Shown piece after piece: positions 22,991-30,894 of a stretch of DNA of 53,322 bases. This DNA comes from Candidatus Thorarchaeota archaeon MP8T_1 (GTDB lineage: Archaea; Asgardarchaeota; Thorarchaeia; Thorarchaeales; Thorarchaeaceae), in assembly GCA_002825465.1 (NCBI GenBank), contig PJER01000021.1:1-53322 (forward strand), in the 5' to 3' direction. The stretch's first letter is position 1. Each line of letters opens with the position of its first letter. The position numbers and the translations under genes are program-made. The notes under the pieces were generated by a model. That model was not told where the DNA came from, ran no database searches, and saw only the letters and a list, made by a program, of their open reading frames with translations.

Positions 22991-23926
22991 TTGGATGCAT
23001 ATGACAAAAAGATTGCATTCGAATTGATGGATAACTCGAGACAGACTCTTCGACAACTTAGTTCCAAGATAGGTCTCACTGCTCCAACAATAAAGAAAAG
23101 AATTGACCAGCTTATTGAAGATGGTTTTATCAAACAATTCATAGTCTATCTTGATGACAAATACATCAAAGGGACAGAATCTATACTTCTAGTGAAAACA
23201 GATGGGTCCGTTAACCTTAATCCACTTGTTAAAAGAATCCAAGATTACAAAATTGTGTTCTTAATAATGCCAATGACCTCTGGAGAATTGTACATTCGTG
23301 TTCTATATACCGAATCCAGTGAGATATCTGAATTCGTAGATATGTTATCTAGTTATGATGGTGTAACTGGAGTTGAAGTACATAAAACACGTATCTTTGA
23401 AGGCGGGAATGACCTGTCAGATTTCACACCCACTCAATTAAAGATTCTAAGTCAGTTGGCACATGACCCGAGAATGCCACCATATGAGATCGCCGCACGT
23501 TCTGGTCTATCAATTCGGAAAGTCAATCAGAATCTTGAGACTCTCGTGAGAGAAAGCATGGTACAATTCGGTATGAAGTGGAACCGTCATGGTAAAGGGG
23601 CATCTCTTATTGTAGGAGTAATAAGATATAATCCCAAACTAACTACACCAGATTACATCAATGATTGGTTTAGTCTGAGAAATCCTATTGAATACTGGTA
23701 CTCTCGTAAATCATTAGAAGAACCTGTGATTTTTTCGATATTTGGTGTCAACAATATCCAATACTTGGATACACTTACAAAAGATATTCTGAATCAGAAA
23801 TGGGCTGAGTCAGTAAATGTAATGATCTGTTATTCATCAACGAATCCTGACATCCCCCACATTACTAAATTGATTGACCTTCTATCTTCTCATGAACTAT
23901 GGCCCGCACCAGATTTGCGAAGTTGA
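22991..23926 (+). CDS. Lrp/AsnC-like regulator with two HTH units
   Basis: 311 aa from TTG 22991 (weak ribosome site). The N-terminus DAYDKKIAFELMDNSRQTLR, then ISSKIGLTAPTIKKRIDQL-type helices and GFIKQFIVYLDD, is a typical AsnC HTH and linker. Residues about 60-135 resemble the ligand-binding RAM fold. A second HTH follows at about 142-195 (LKILSQLAHDPRMPPYEIAA, LSIRKVNQNLETL), then another alpha/beta segment. The protein is thus a tandem of two half-regulators. Targets are unknown, possibly the ABC ATPase gene just upstream. Confidence 0.8.
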   Translation: MDAYDKKIAFELMDNSRQTLRQLSSKIGLTAPTIKKRIDQLIEDGFIKQFIVYLDDKYIKGTESILLVKTDGSVNLNPLVKRIQDYKIVFLIMPMTSGELYIRVLYTESSEISEFVDMLSSYDGVTGVEVHKTRIFEGGNDLSDFTPTQLKILSQLAHDPRMPPYEIAARSGLSIRKVNQNLETLVRESMVQFGMKWNRHGKGASLIVGVIRYNPKLTTPDYINDWFSLRNPIEYWYSRKSLEEPVIFSIFGVNNIQYLDTLTKDILNQKWAESVNVMICYSSTNPDIPHITKLIDLLSSHELWPAPDLRS

Positions 23927-24009
23927 CATGTTTCACAGCGTTGAAACGCCTCTTTATAGTAGTCTGAAACAAGAATTCCTTGAATAAATTCAATCAAGGT
24001 GTTTGCACA

Positions 24010-24354
24010 ATGAATCTTGTACTTCGGGTCTTCATAAAATCTCAATCAAGAACACTACAATCTGCAGATATGGATACTATTGGTCATCCTATATGTACTG
24101 GAACAAATTCATCCGATTGGGGAAATGCAGCAGGAAAATCAGACAGAGTAATCCCTGAAGAACATAGAATCCTGTTAGATGCTGCCTCACGTGCAGCAAA
24201 AAAACTCGTTTGTAATTTAGAAGTGATTGATGTATCTAGTTTCGGTTTTATTCAGAGGATGAGAACAAAAGGCAGTATTCCTAGGATTGAGATTGGTGAT
24301 AGGATATTAACAGGCTTACCGACCTCAGATGAGATTGTAGCATCTTGTCAATGA
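24010..24354 (+). CDS. Hypothetical protein with thioredoxin-like C-terminal motif
   Basis: 114 aa from ATG 24010. The final 45 residues read EVIDVSSFGFIQRMRTKG, then IPRIEIGDRILTGLPTSDEI. The strand, cis-Pro-like IPRIEIG, strand and terminal helix are what the second half of thioredoxin/glutaredoxin folds looks like. The first half does not show a CxxC; isolated Cys occur at CTG and LVCN. It could be a degenerate thioredoxin-fold protein. Low certainty of function. Confidence 0.55.
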   Translation: MNLVLRVFIKSQSRTLQSADMDTIGHPICTGTNSSDWGNAAGKSDRVIPEEHRILLDAASRAAKKLVCNLEVIDVSSFGFIQRMRTKGSIPRIEIGDRILTGLPTSDEIVASCQ

Positions 24355-24438
24355 TTAACATTCTGAATGCATTATATTAGTTGATTGCGCCGAAATAGGT
24401 GTTTTTCTGATAATCTGGGTACGGGTTCCTGTGATTGC

Positions 24439-24771
24439 ATGTGGAAAGTCAAGGTAACCGTGATTAGGACATTCAGCCCTGAGGATGTATTTGGTCAAGA
24501 ATTACTATTCCCTCCAACGGGAGAAAGAATCAAGAAATGCTCACTCTTCAATGAGGGTGACGAATTCATCATCGATAGTGTAATGAAACAACCTGAGGGA
24601 TTCTGTGGGTGGGCTTGGAGGGATATCTACAAGGACCTCTCAGTCCTATTCTTTGGTGGTAATTTCGCCATGGGACCCGGAATCCAATATACATCATGTT
24701 CTGATGGAAAGAAACCTGTATGTTTCAAGTTGGAACGTCTGGATGATGAAAAAGTGACCTCTGGCTATTGA
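24439..24771 (+). CDS. TIGR04076 family protein
   Basis: 110 aa from ATG 24439. The pattern KVKVTVIRTFSPEDVFGQE, KCSLFNEGDEFIID, PEGFCGWAWRDIYKDLSVL, FFGGNF and CSDGKKPVCFKLERLD is the full signature of this family: conserved Cys, a GFC-WAW-DIY core and a closing CxDG-RPV-FKLER strand. The function is not established; members are common in anaerobic archaea and clostridia. Transcribed toward tRNA-Ala, about 72 nt away. A distant relative is at 14497-14796. Confidence 0.8.
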   Translation: MWKVKVTVIRTFSPEDVFGQELLFPPTGERIKKCSLFNEGDEFIIDSVMKQPEGFCGWAWRDIYKDLSVLFFGGNFAMGPGIQYTSCSDGKKPVCFKLERLDDEKVTSGY

Positions 24772-24843
24772 GCAAAAGTATTTCACTCCACAATTCTTTT
24801 AACCGTTCCATTCAGCATAGCGACTCGCACAACCTGTGCACAT

Positions 24844-24950
24844 GGGCCGATAGATCAGCCCGGTTGTGGCTTCACTTAGAAGTCGCAGGGTACTAGATCG
24901 CTTCCTTGGCATGGAAGAGGTCGCGTGTTCGAATCACGCTCGGTCCACCA
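24844..24950 (+). tRNA. tRNA-Ala(GGC) with insert in the D-loop
   Basis: Acceptor GGGCCGA (24844-24850) pairs with TCGGTCC (one G-U); discriminator A and encoded CCA end at 24950. The anticodon stem CTTCC/GGAAG closes loop TTGGCAT, anticodon GGC at 24908-24910 (alanine). T-arm GCGTG-TTCGAAT-CACGC. The D-stem GATC/GATC (24853-24856, 24896-24899) encloses 39 nt instead of about 8-12. About 27 nt (near 24864-24890) fold into their own stem GTGGCTTC/GAAGTCGC with loop ACTTA. This is best read as a non-canonical intron in the D-loop. Exact splice sites are not determined. Confidence 0.85.
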
Positions 24951-24954
24951 CTTT

Positions 24955-25590
24955 TCAATCTTTTACAAAAACTAAGCAGTAGTGGTAATCATACCCGAAT
25001 TCCTTTCGAACTTCGCTTGAACCATCTTCATTTACTCCATGCCAACATGCAATGATTTCTTTATCAAACCTGAGAACCTCTGAAATTGCATTAGCTATAT
25101 CCCAGGCTAACAGGGTCTGCGGTCGTTCATCAGTGGCTGTATAATTAAAGACTTCAACGACCACTCTGGCTCCAGGAGTTAGAAACTCGCGCAACATTCG
25201 AAATATGTCCTGAATCTGTTCAAGATATTCTTGATATGTTCCATCTTCCTTCCATGCAGTAAGTGGATTCTTAGTTTCATCACGCAACATGAAGATAGGA
25301 GAGGTGAACACAAAGTCTATGCTGGGTAATGGGAACTGATCTAGTTTTCTGGAGTCGCCATGAATGATATTCTCTTTGGTTTTGAGTTTTGAATGAGCGA
25401 ATTCGTAGCGCTCTTTATCTATCTCAATACCGAACGGTATCCTTCCCATATGCTCAGCTATAAGGAGTGTAGTCCCAAATCCTGCAAATGGGTCAAAGAC
25501 AGTATCACCTGGTTTTGTGAAATGATCAATGAAAAGCTTGGGAAGAAAATCACCATGATTCACCTCTGGCAGAAGAATGTATGTCTTCAT
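24955..25590 (-). CDS. DNA/RNA methyltransferase-like protein with altered catalytic motif (copy 1)
   Basis: 211 aa. The SAM-binding motif DPFAGFGTT (33-41) and acidic strand FGIEIDKERY come before the catalytic motif, the order found in COG0863/Trm-like N-methyltransferases. Where (S/D/N)PP(Y/F) is expected there is TSPIF (96-100). The following segment ETKNPLTAW ... TYQEYLEQIQDIFRMLREFL matches the family. Replacement of the second Pro by Ile may alter or abolish amino-methylation. A paralog at 28943-29620 has the same change. No restriction enzyme is adjacent. Its stop is 4 nt from the tRNA-Ala CCA. Confidence 0.8.
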   Translation of the reverse strand: MKTYILLPEVNHGDFLPKLFIDHFTKPGDTVFDPFAGFGTTLLIAEHMGRIPFGIEIDKERYEFAHSKLKTKENIIHGDSRKLDQFPLPSIDFVFTSPIFMLRDETKNPLTAWKEDGTYQEYLEQIQDIFRMLREFLTPGARVVVEVFNYTATDERPQTLLAWDIANAISEVLRFDKEIIACWHGVNEDGSSEVRKEFGYDYHYCLVFVKD

Positions 25591-25673
25591 TTTTCCAACA
25601 CCACAAAGAGAGAGATGACTATCACAGGAACTTAAACAAATCGAAACTCACTCGATCCACTATTTCCTTCATT

Positions 25674-26144
25674 TTACCAAGATCTGTGTTTGGAAGAGCC
25701 ATCCAATACATCCTTTCCCTCTTTAACAACGCAATCTCCGTGGGTAGCATTTTTCACTGAAACAATCTTGTACTCTACATGAGCTGTTGCATTTGATATC
25801 TCATTTGTAGAAACTACAAGCCCACAAGAGGTCATGTACAATCCCGCTTCAGTTCCTTGGTACCAAGGCCTAGCAGAGTGTATGGGTTCGTCAGGTCTGG
25901 TCAGAAATACAACTCCCTCGCTGTACCTTCGCCGAATGACCAATCCACTGCAAGCCAAAATGAGTCCAAGCGGAAGGAAACTACGAATGACCAATGTGCG
26001 AAGGTCACCGGTATACAAAAGTCTTGAATACGTAATTGGATCTCTGAGCCAATAGAAAGCGATAACGGCGTAGGTTAGAAAAAGTGTCACTCCAATGATT
26101 GCCAATAGATTTCCGTATTCTCTATATATACGCCTCTTCTGCAA
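25674..26144 (-). CDS. Hypothetical membrane protein, 156 aa
   Basis: TTG start at 26144 with GGAG upstream. Two hydrophobic helices (about residues 12-32 and 52-68) are separated by an acidic/Tyr-rich loop. The C-terminal about 85 residues are soluble (strand-like VEYKIVSVKNATHGDCVVKE). No family recognised. It sits between methyltransferase copy 1 and an M23-like gene on the same strand. Confidence 0.6.
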   Translation of the reverse strand: MQKRRIYREYGNLLAIIGVTLFLTYAVIAFYWLRDPITYSRLLYTGDLRTLVIRSFLPLGLILACSGLVIRRRYSEGVVFLTRPDEPIHSARPWYQGTEAGLYMTSCGLVVSTNEISNATAHVEYKIVSVKNATHGDCVVKEGKDVLDGSSKHRSW

Positions 26145-26413
26145 TTAAACTCTCCATTTGATATTATGTTATATAGTCATTTTAGGTTTTGCCTAATTAT
26201 ATTGCAGAAATAGTTCTTGTATCTTCTCAAAAGGCTCGTGAATCTCTTTTTCTATTCTACTTATCACTTAATTCAAGACCATCTGCCATCAAAATTCATT
26301 CTGCACCCCAAGCAATCCAAAGTAGCTCAACATCATCTTTATCGGGCATTGATACTTTGTGATTCTAGAACCGGAACGACTTGAATCTTACTTGACCTTT
26401 ACTACATTCTGTT
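26145..26413. other. Intergenic region without a supported gene
   Basis: About 270 nt. The only coding-like piece is a 17-codon minus-strand frame (ATG CCC GAT and on) ending near 26303, too short to call. An AT-rich stretch near 26160-26200 may hold the promoter for the gene at 25674-26144. Confidence 0.5.
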
Positions 26414-27070
26414 TTATGGATAGCACAGTTCCCAATCAGGATGATAGGTATGGACCAATTCCATCATCTCAATATATGCGGTTTCTGAAAAGAACTGCTT
26501 CGGACAAACCACATCATCATGGTATACACCAAAGTGGATGTGTGCACTGCTACCTACTGCTAGAAAATGGCCAAGTGTATCTCCCAGTGCGACCCAATTT
26601 CCTATTTCTACATCTAACATCGATATCTGTCGGTCCACATCAGTCATGTTGGTGGTCCAAGGTTCGAAGACATAGTTTACTTGAATGGAATCATTGAATC
26701 GGACCGAAACGTGAATTGAGTAAATATTACCAGGAGGACCATCATCATTCCAATGGATTTCTTCTACAAGTCCTGGTGCAGCAAATACAACCGTCGAGTC
26801 ATTTCTGAAGGCAAAATCCAATCCGTTGTGTACAGCTCCCCAGGGACAATCTGTTGATTCGCTATACCCTCCATTCCAATTGAGTATGTCCGAACGGTTT
26901 GTGTAGATTACGCCCATATAATCCAAATTCGATGAGTCATATCGTCCTTCACTATCAAAACTGTTGTCAGTCTGGTCCTGATTATTAGGGTTGTTTCTAG
27001 ACTGTACATATAGGACAACAGCAGCAGCTACTATAATAATCATGACTAGAATTGCAGTTTTCTTTTGCAT
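26414..27070 (-). CDS. Membrane-anchored M23 (LytM-like) peptidase domain protein
   Basis: 218 aa. An N-terminal signal anchor (residues 5-23) and an Asn/Gln/Asp-rich linker are followed by an M23 fold. HNGLDFAF supplies the His and Asp zinc ligands (HxxxD), VVFAAPGLVEEI is the APxxG strand, and HIHFGV gives the third ligand (HxH). The ligand set looks intact. In bacteria M23 enzymes cut peptidoglycan cross-links. Archaea lack that polymer, so the external target must differ, perhaps S-layer or other envelope proteins, or the domain may be a non-catalytic lectin-like module. Confidence 0.82.
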   Translation of the reverse strand: MQKKTAILVMIIIVAAAVVLYVQSRNNPNNQDQTDNSFDSEGRYDSSNLDYMGVIYTNRSDILNWNGGYSESTDCPWGAVHNGLDFAFRNDSTVVFAAPGLVEEIHWNDDGPPGNIYSIHVSVRFNDSIQVNYVFEPWTTNMTDVDRQISMLDVEIGNWVALGDTLGHFLAVGSSAHIHFGVYHDDVVCPKQFFSETAYIEMMELVHTYHPDWELCYP

Positions 27071-27119
27071 AAACTAGGGTAATGAAAAAAACCTCTTATA
27101 CTGTTCGTCAATCTCTTAA

Positions 27120-27638
27120 TTACTTTGGAGATTTTTGAACTGAAACACGATTTTTCCTAATTTCATCATATAGGTACTCTACCTCCCCAAAGATATCGGT
27201 ATTTCCCCACAGTGCTTCTAGTTCAGATGCAATTGCTCTGAATCTATCCCAGAAACTGGTCACCATGATTGCGATTCCTCTGGGCATGAATCTAATATCA
27301 GTCAATCCATGTCGAACAAGAGTTCCTAGGCTATCAAATTGTGTGATAATCCTTACAAACATGTTATACTCTTCTGGATTTGATACAGGTCCATATTTTG
27401 AAGAAAATTCGTGAGCATCTTTCCAGCTCCACTTTCCCAGAATATGCTGGAAGTCCCTGAAGAACTCTTTTTCTGTCATAGCTTCATGAAATTTCATGAA
27501 TATCTGAGCCTGTCTTGATTTGTTTGCGTTTCTTGTTGATATAAGAATGGATGCAACACTGAATATGACACCAATGACCACACTTGTTGCTGCAATAAAG
27601 ATTGAGATAGTTTGAGGATCTAGTTGCATTGTTATCAT
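27120..27638 (-). CDS. DUF4760-like membrane-anchored protein
   Basis: 172 aa. One N-terminal membrane helix (about residues 10-33) is followed by a helical cytoplasmic domain containing RQAQIFMKFHEAMTEKEFF, FVRIITQFDSLGTLVRHGL and VTSFWDRFRAIASELEALW. This arrangement matches the DUF4760 family, whose function is unknown. Same strand as its M23-like and beta-helix neighbours, with gaps of 27-50 nt, so it may belong to an envelope operon. Confidence 0.7.
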   Translation of the reverse strand: MITMQLDPQTISIFIAATSVVIGVIFSVASILISTRNANKSRQAQIFMKFHEAMTEKEFFRDFQHILGKWSWKDAHEFSSKYGPVSNPEEYNMFVRIITQFDSLGTLVRHGLTDIRFMPRGIAIMVTSFWDRFRAIASELEALWGNTDIFGEVEYLYDEIRKNRVSVQKSPK

Positions 27639-27665
27639 TCCGATAATATAGAGGCTATCAAGACT

Positions 27666-28859
27666 TCAAAGCACATTAAAATCTCTTCGACGTAGATGGA
27701 ATGCAACAATTGCTAAAACTAATCCAACAAGAAATACCACTATCGCAAAATTACTCACGGAGTCACTTACCATTTCTGTAGGGATCACTCCCACTTTTAC
27801 TAATGGATATCTGTCTAGGTTATCAGCTATCCCATCTATTTGATAAGGCATATCCACATAGCCATCAGAATTTCTATCTGGAGTGGTCCAATCACTGTAA
27901 TAATTATGTGAGAATTCATTGAGTGTTCCATTGTCAGAGACCTGACAATCAAGTTCATTATCTATGAATGCATTAAATTTCACCACTATCTGATTCGACT
28001 CTGGTAGTAATGCTATAGCGTACCCCAAAGTGTTAGTGATAGTATTCCAACGTATCAACGAATTATTTCCTGTATCAATCAATATACCATGTGAAGTGCA
28101 ATTGATTATTTCATTGAATGAGACCTCACTAGTATTGAAGATCATGAGCCGCATTCCTACACCTTCAAGGGTTTCGTTTCCAGTGTATGAAATTATGTTC
28201 CTAGTAATTATGCAATTTGATATGACTCCGAGCAGAGCAACTCCGTATTCCCCACAGTTTGTTAGCGTGTTGTTAACTATGCTGCTATTACGAGAAAGTC
28301 CAGAATAGAAACCTGCTACACCAATATTCTCAATGATATTGTTCTTGACTGTAGCATTGTTCATTCCAGCTATGAACTCAATTCCGTTCTCCCAACAATC
28401 ATGGATATAGTTCCCACTGATGTTGATTCCAGATCCACTTGCGATGGCAATAGCAAACCGTCTGTTGCATATCTCGTTGTTGATAATTGCTCCATGTGTG
28501 CAGTTCTGTATCCAAGTGCCACCATGGTCATCTTCACCATCGATGAGGTTGTTTGTGAATATCCAATGGACTGATGAATGATAGATGGTGAGTGGTTTGT
28601 TCCACGTATTGAAGTAGTATCCTGATATCAGGTAGGGGTCTTCCTCAGTTCCATTACCGGGCCAGCCTTCAAGCCCCGCCTGTTCAATGAACATCTCATC
28701 ACCATTAATCCAAATAATGTCGTGAGGAATCAGACTGTCAGCAGGGAACACTTTCTGGGGAACTGAATGCACTTCAAGTAATGTTCCATATCGAGTCATA
28801 TTTGGTGTCAATGTCAGTACTATAAGAAATACAATGAAAACTAGTCTTTGATTTAACAT
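27666..28859 (-). CDS. Secreted NosD-like right-handed beta-helix protein with C-terminal anchor
   Basis: 397 aa from ATG 28859 (a TTG one codon earlier is less likely). The signal peptide is followed by GWPGNGTEEDPYLISGY, the entry motif shared with the gene at 1-606. About twelve beta-helix coils follow, with Asn ladders (SGNYIHDCWENGIEFI, VKNNIIENIG, IVNNTLTNCGEYGVAL). A Ca-loop-like DRNSDGYVD comes after the helix. A transmembrane helix (about 370-388) and basic RRR tail anchor the C-terminus. Such proteins often bind or modify polysaccharide; no catalytic residues can be named here. Confidence 0.85.
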   Translation of the reverse strand: MLNQRLVFIVFLIVLTLTPNMTRYGTLLEVHSVPQKVFPADSLIPHDIIWINGDEMFIEQAGLEGWPGNGTEEDPYLISGYYFNTWNKPLTIYHSSVHWIFTNNLIDGEDDHGGTWIQNCTHGAIINNEICNRRFAIAIASGSGINISGNYIHDCWENGIEFIAGMNNATVKNNIIENIGVAGFYSGLSRNSSIVNNTLTNCGEYGVALLGVISNCIITRNIISYTGNETLEGVGMRLMIFNTSEVSFNEIINCTSHGILIDTGNNSLIRWNTITNTLGYAIALLPESNQIVVKFNAFIDNELDCQVSDNGTLNEFSHNYYSDWTTPDRNSDGYVDMPYQIDGIADNLDRYPLVKVGVIPTEMVSDSVSNFAIVVFLVGLVLAIVAFHLRRRDFNVL

Positions 28860-28942
28860 CAAACCCAGCCTCTCTATGCCATTGCAATTTTACATCTATT
28901 ATAAAGAAAATCTATTGGCGCAGTCTTTTTTTATTCAATATC

Positions 28943-29620
28943 TTAATCTGCAATAAACACAAGGCAGTAATGATGGTCATACCCGACACCCATTGGAGTT
29001 TCACCAGTGTCTTTTTTGTCCACTTCCTGCCAGCATGCAATAATCTCTATCTCGAATTTAAGAACTTTAGATATCGCATATGTCATATCCCACGCTAAGA
29101 GGGTATTCGGTCGTCCTCGTCTTGGAAGCAAGTTGAAGACCTCAACAACAACTTTGGCTTCAGGAGTTAGAAACTTGCGCAACTTTCGAAATATATCTTG
29201 AATCTGATCAAGGTATACTTGATAATTGCCATCTTCTTTGAATCCAGAAAGAGGGTTTTTGGTTTCATCACACCCCATGAAGATGGGAGACGTGAATACA
29301 AAGTCAATAACAGGCAGAGAAAATGTGTCCAGTTTTCGAGAATCCCCAAGTATGATATTGTCCTTTAGTGACAGTTTTGAGCGGGTGTACTCATATCGTC
29401 GTTTATCAGCTTCAATACCATAGGGAATTCGATTCATTCTTTCAGCGACTAAGAGCGTTGTACCAAACCCTGCAAATGGATCGAAGATAATATCGCCTGG
29501 TTTTGTGAAATATTCGATGAAATACTCCACAAGAAACTCCGTAGATCTAACATCATCATCTTGAAATTCTTTAGGAAGTAAACCTCTATTCACTTTTGGC
29601 AGAAGAACATATGATTTCAT
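28943..29620 (-). CDS. DNA/RNA methyltransferase-like protein with altered catalytic motif (copy 2)
   Basis: 225 aa from ATG 29620, chosen because MKSYVLLPKVNRG aligns with the start of copy 1 (24955-25590). It shares DPFAGFGTTLL, GDSRKLD, FVFTSPIF and YLDQIQDIFRKLRKFLTP with copy 1, including the Pro-to-Ile change in the catalytic motif. It carries about 14 extra residues (DDDVRSTEFLVEY region) after the N-terminus. The two copies bracket four genes that look envelope related. Conservation of TSPIF in both argues the change predates the duplication and is kept. Confidence 0.8.
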   Translation of the reverse strand: MKSYVLLPKVNRGLLPKEFQDDDVRSTEFLVEYFIEYFTKPGDIIFDPFAGFGTTLLVAERMNRIPYGIEADKRRYEYTRSKLSLKDNIILGDSRKLDTFSLPVIDFVFTSPIFMGCDETKNPLSGFKEDGNYQVYLDQIQDIFRKLRKFLTPEAKVVVEVFNLLPRRGRPNTLLAWDMTYAISKVLKFEIEIIACWQEVDKKDTGETPMGVGYDHHYCLVFIAD

Positions 29621-29695
29621 TTTCATCCTAACTCAGCATCAAGAATGATTCCATTGCTAGGCCTTAAAGAATTCGTATCCAGTTCTATTCTCATT

Positions 29696-30274
29696 TTATT
29701 CAAGTACACAATCGTATCTACTACAAGAATAGACGCGTTTGAATTGTTTTAGGAATGATTTGTCATCTCCCGTGTAATGTGCAAATACTTTAGCTGGTTT
29801 CATCTGTGGAATCTGTGAGTTGATTATTTCTGATATCATTTCATCAGAGTCAATGTAGATATGATAGTAAGACTGCATTTTGCGAAATCCTTGAGATTGG
29901 TACCAATTTTCTGCTTGACCATCATCGCGAGTCCACGCTTCTATTCGAACGAGCCCCACTTTTCTCGCATCTTCAATTGCTCTTAGAAGAAGCAAATGTG
30001 CGATTCCACGCCTTCTAAAATCGGGATGGACTGCTAGATGCCAAAGCATTCCCACATTGGAAGTATCCGTGTCATATTCAACATCCAACAATCCGACTAT
30101 TTGGTCATCAACTTCTGCTACTAATTCAATAGCGCTTGAGAGATAATGTTCCTTCTCTCGATATACATCATCATAATATGCAGAGTCCAAAAATGCAAGG
30201 ACACGACACTTGACCCATCCCTCTTCATCATCGTTACAATATTCTCGTATTATTAGATGCTCATCTAATTTCAA
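29696..30274 (-). CDS. GNAT N-acetyltransferase
   Basis: 192 aa, TTG start with GGAG upstream. HLIIREYCNDDEEGWVKCRV is the usual N-terminal strand and helix. AVHPDFRRRGIAHLLLLRAI is a textbook acetyl-CoA loop (RxxGxA variant RRRGIA). RIEAWTRDDGQAENWYQSQG then FRKM is the Asn-WY-GF region. The C-terminal about 45 residues, with two Cys near the end, extend beyond the core fold. Substrate unknown. Confidence 0.88.
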   Translation of the reverse strand: MKLDEHLIIREYCNDDEEGWVKCRVLAFLDSAYYDDVYREKEHYLSSAIELVAEVDDQIVGLLDVEYDTDTSNVGMLWHLAVHPDFRRRGIAHLLLLRAIEDARKVGLVRIEAWTRDDGQAENWYQSQGFRKMQSYYHIYIDSDEMISEIINSQIPQMKPAKVFAHYTGDDKSFLKQFKRVYSCSRYDCVLE

Positions 30275-30374
30275 TCTACTCGCACTCCTTTTTCACAACA
30301 TTTCATTTTCAGTAAGATATATGAACTAGATATTACTGAAGTAATTTGTTGATAGTGATTGGAGGGAGTCATTT

Positions 30375-30785
30375 TTGACTGAAGTTAATAAATATTTGAA
30401 AATCATGCCCTTTTTTCATATTGCACGCGGAGTAGTGATTATTACAATACCCTATATATTATTCCAATCCCTTCTAGGCCCTCTACGCGATGTAGATTTT
30501 GCACTCTCTCCTGTTTTATATTTATCATCCATTGTTCTTTGTATTTGTCTTCTTGAATTTTATTGTGCATACGCATTGGTCGAGCCGGGTGCAGATCATT
30601 ATGTTGATTGGAAAATCATCTCAATTGTTACAATCCCCACTGGTATAATGTTGCTTCTCACAACTCTGAATATACATGGGGTATCTACTAATTTTGCCGT
30701 AGAAATTCTAGCGGTTGGTCTTATGGTAGGGTTATCAGTAATTGAAGTAGGTCTATACGCTCTCCATACTTACTCATCACATTGA
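30375..30785 (+). CDS. Hypothetical four-helix membrane protein
   Basis: 136 aa from TTG 30375, well supported by GGAGGGAG 6 nt upstream. Four hydrophobic helices are at about residues 12-30, 41-62, 77-97 and 105-127. No functional motif is recognised. Confidence 0.7.
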   Translation: MTEVNKYLKIMPFFHIARGVVIITIPYILFQSLLGPLRDVDFALSPVLYLSSIVLCICLLEFYCAYALVEPGADHYVDWKIISIVTIPTGIMLLLTTLNIHGVSTNFAVEILAVGLMVGLSVIEVGLYALHTYSSH

Positions 30786-30894
30786 ATATAGAGTAATCAA
30801 GACTCGTTCTATATCATACCTATCAATTCCAATAAATTACTACTGCCTTTGCGCAGACCCTTACCCTATAAGGGTTAGAACCATATGTAACGAT

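Noticed and set aside
24827..24839. GCACA-ACC-TGTGC hairpin just upstream of tRNA-Ala
   Set aside because: A five-pair stem with a three-base loop is easily produced by chance and has no clear role ahead of a tRNA gene.
26250..26330. 17-codon minus-strand frame with plausible residues (DKDDVELLWIAWGAE)
   Set aside because: Too short, no ribosome site, and an in-frame stop just upstream. It could be the tail of a lost gene but cannot be supported.
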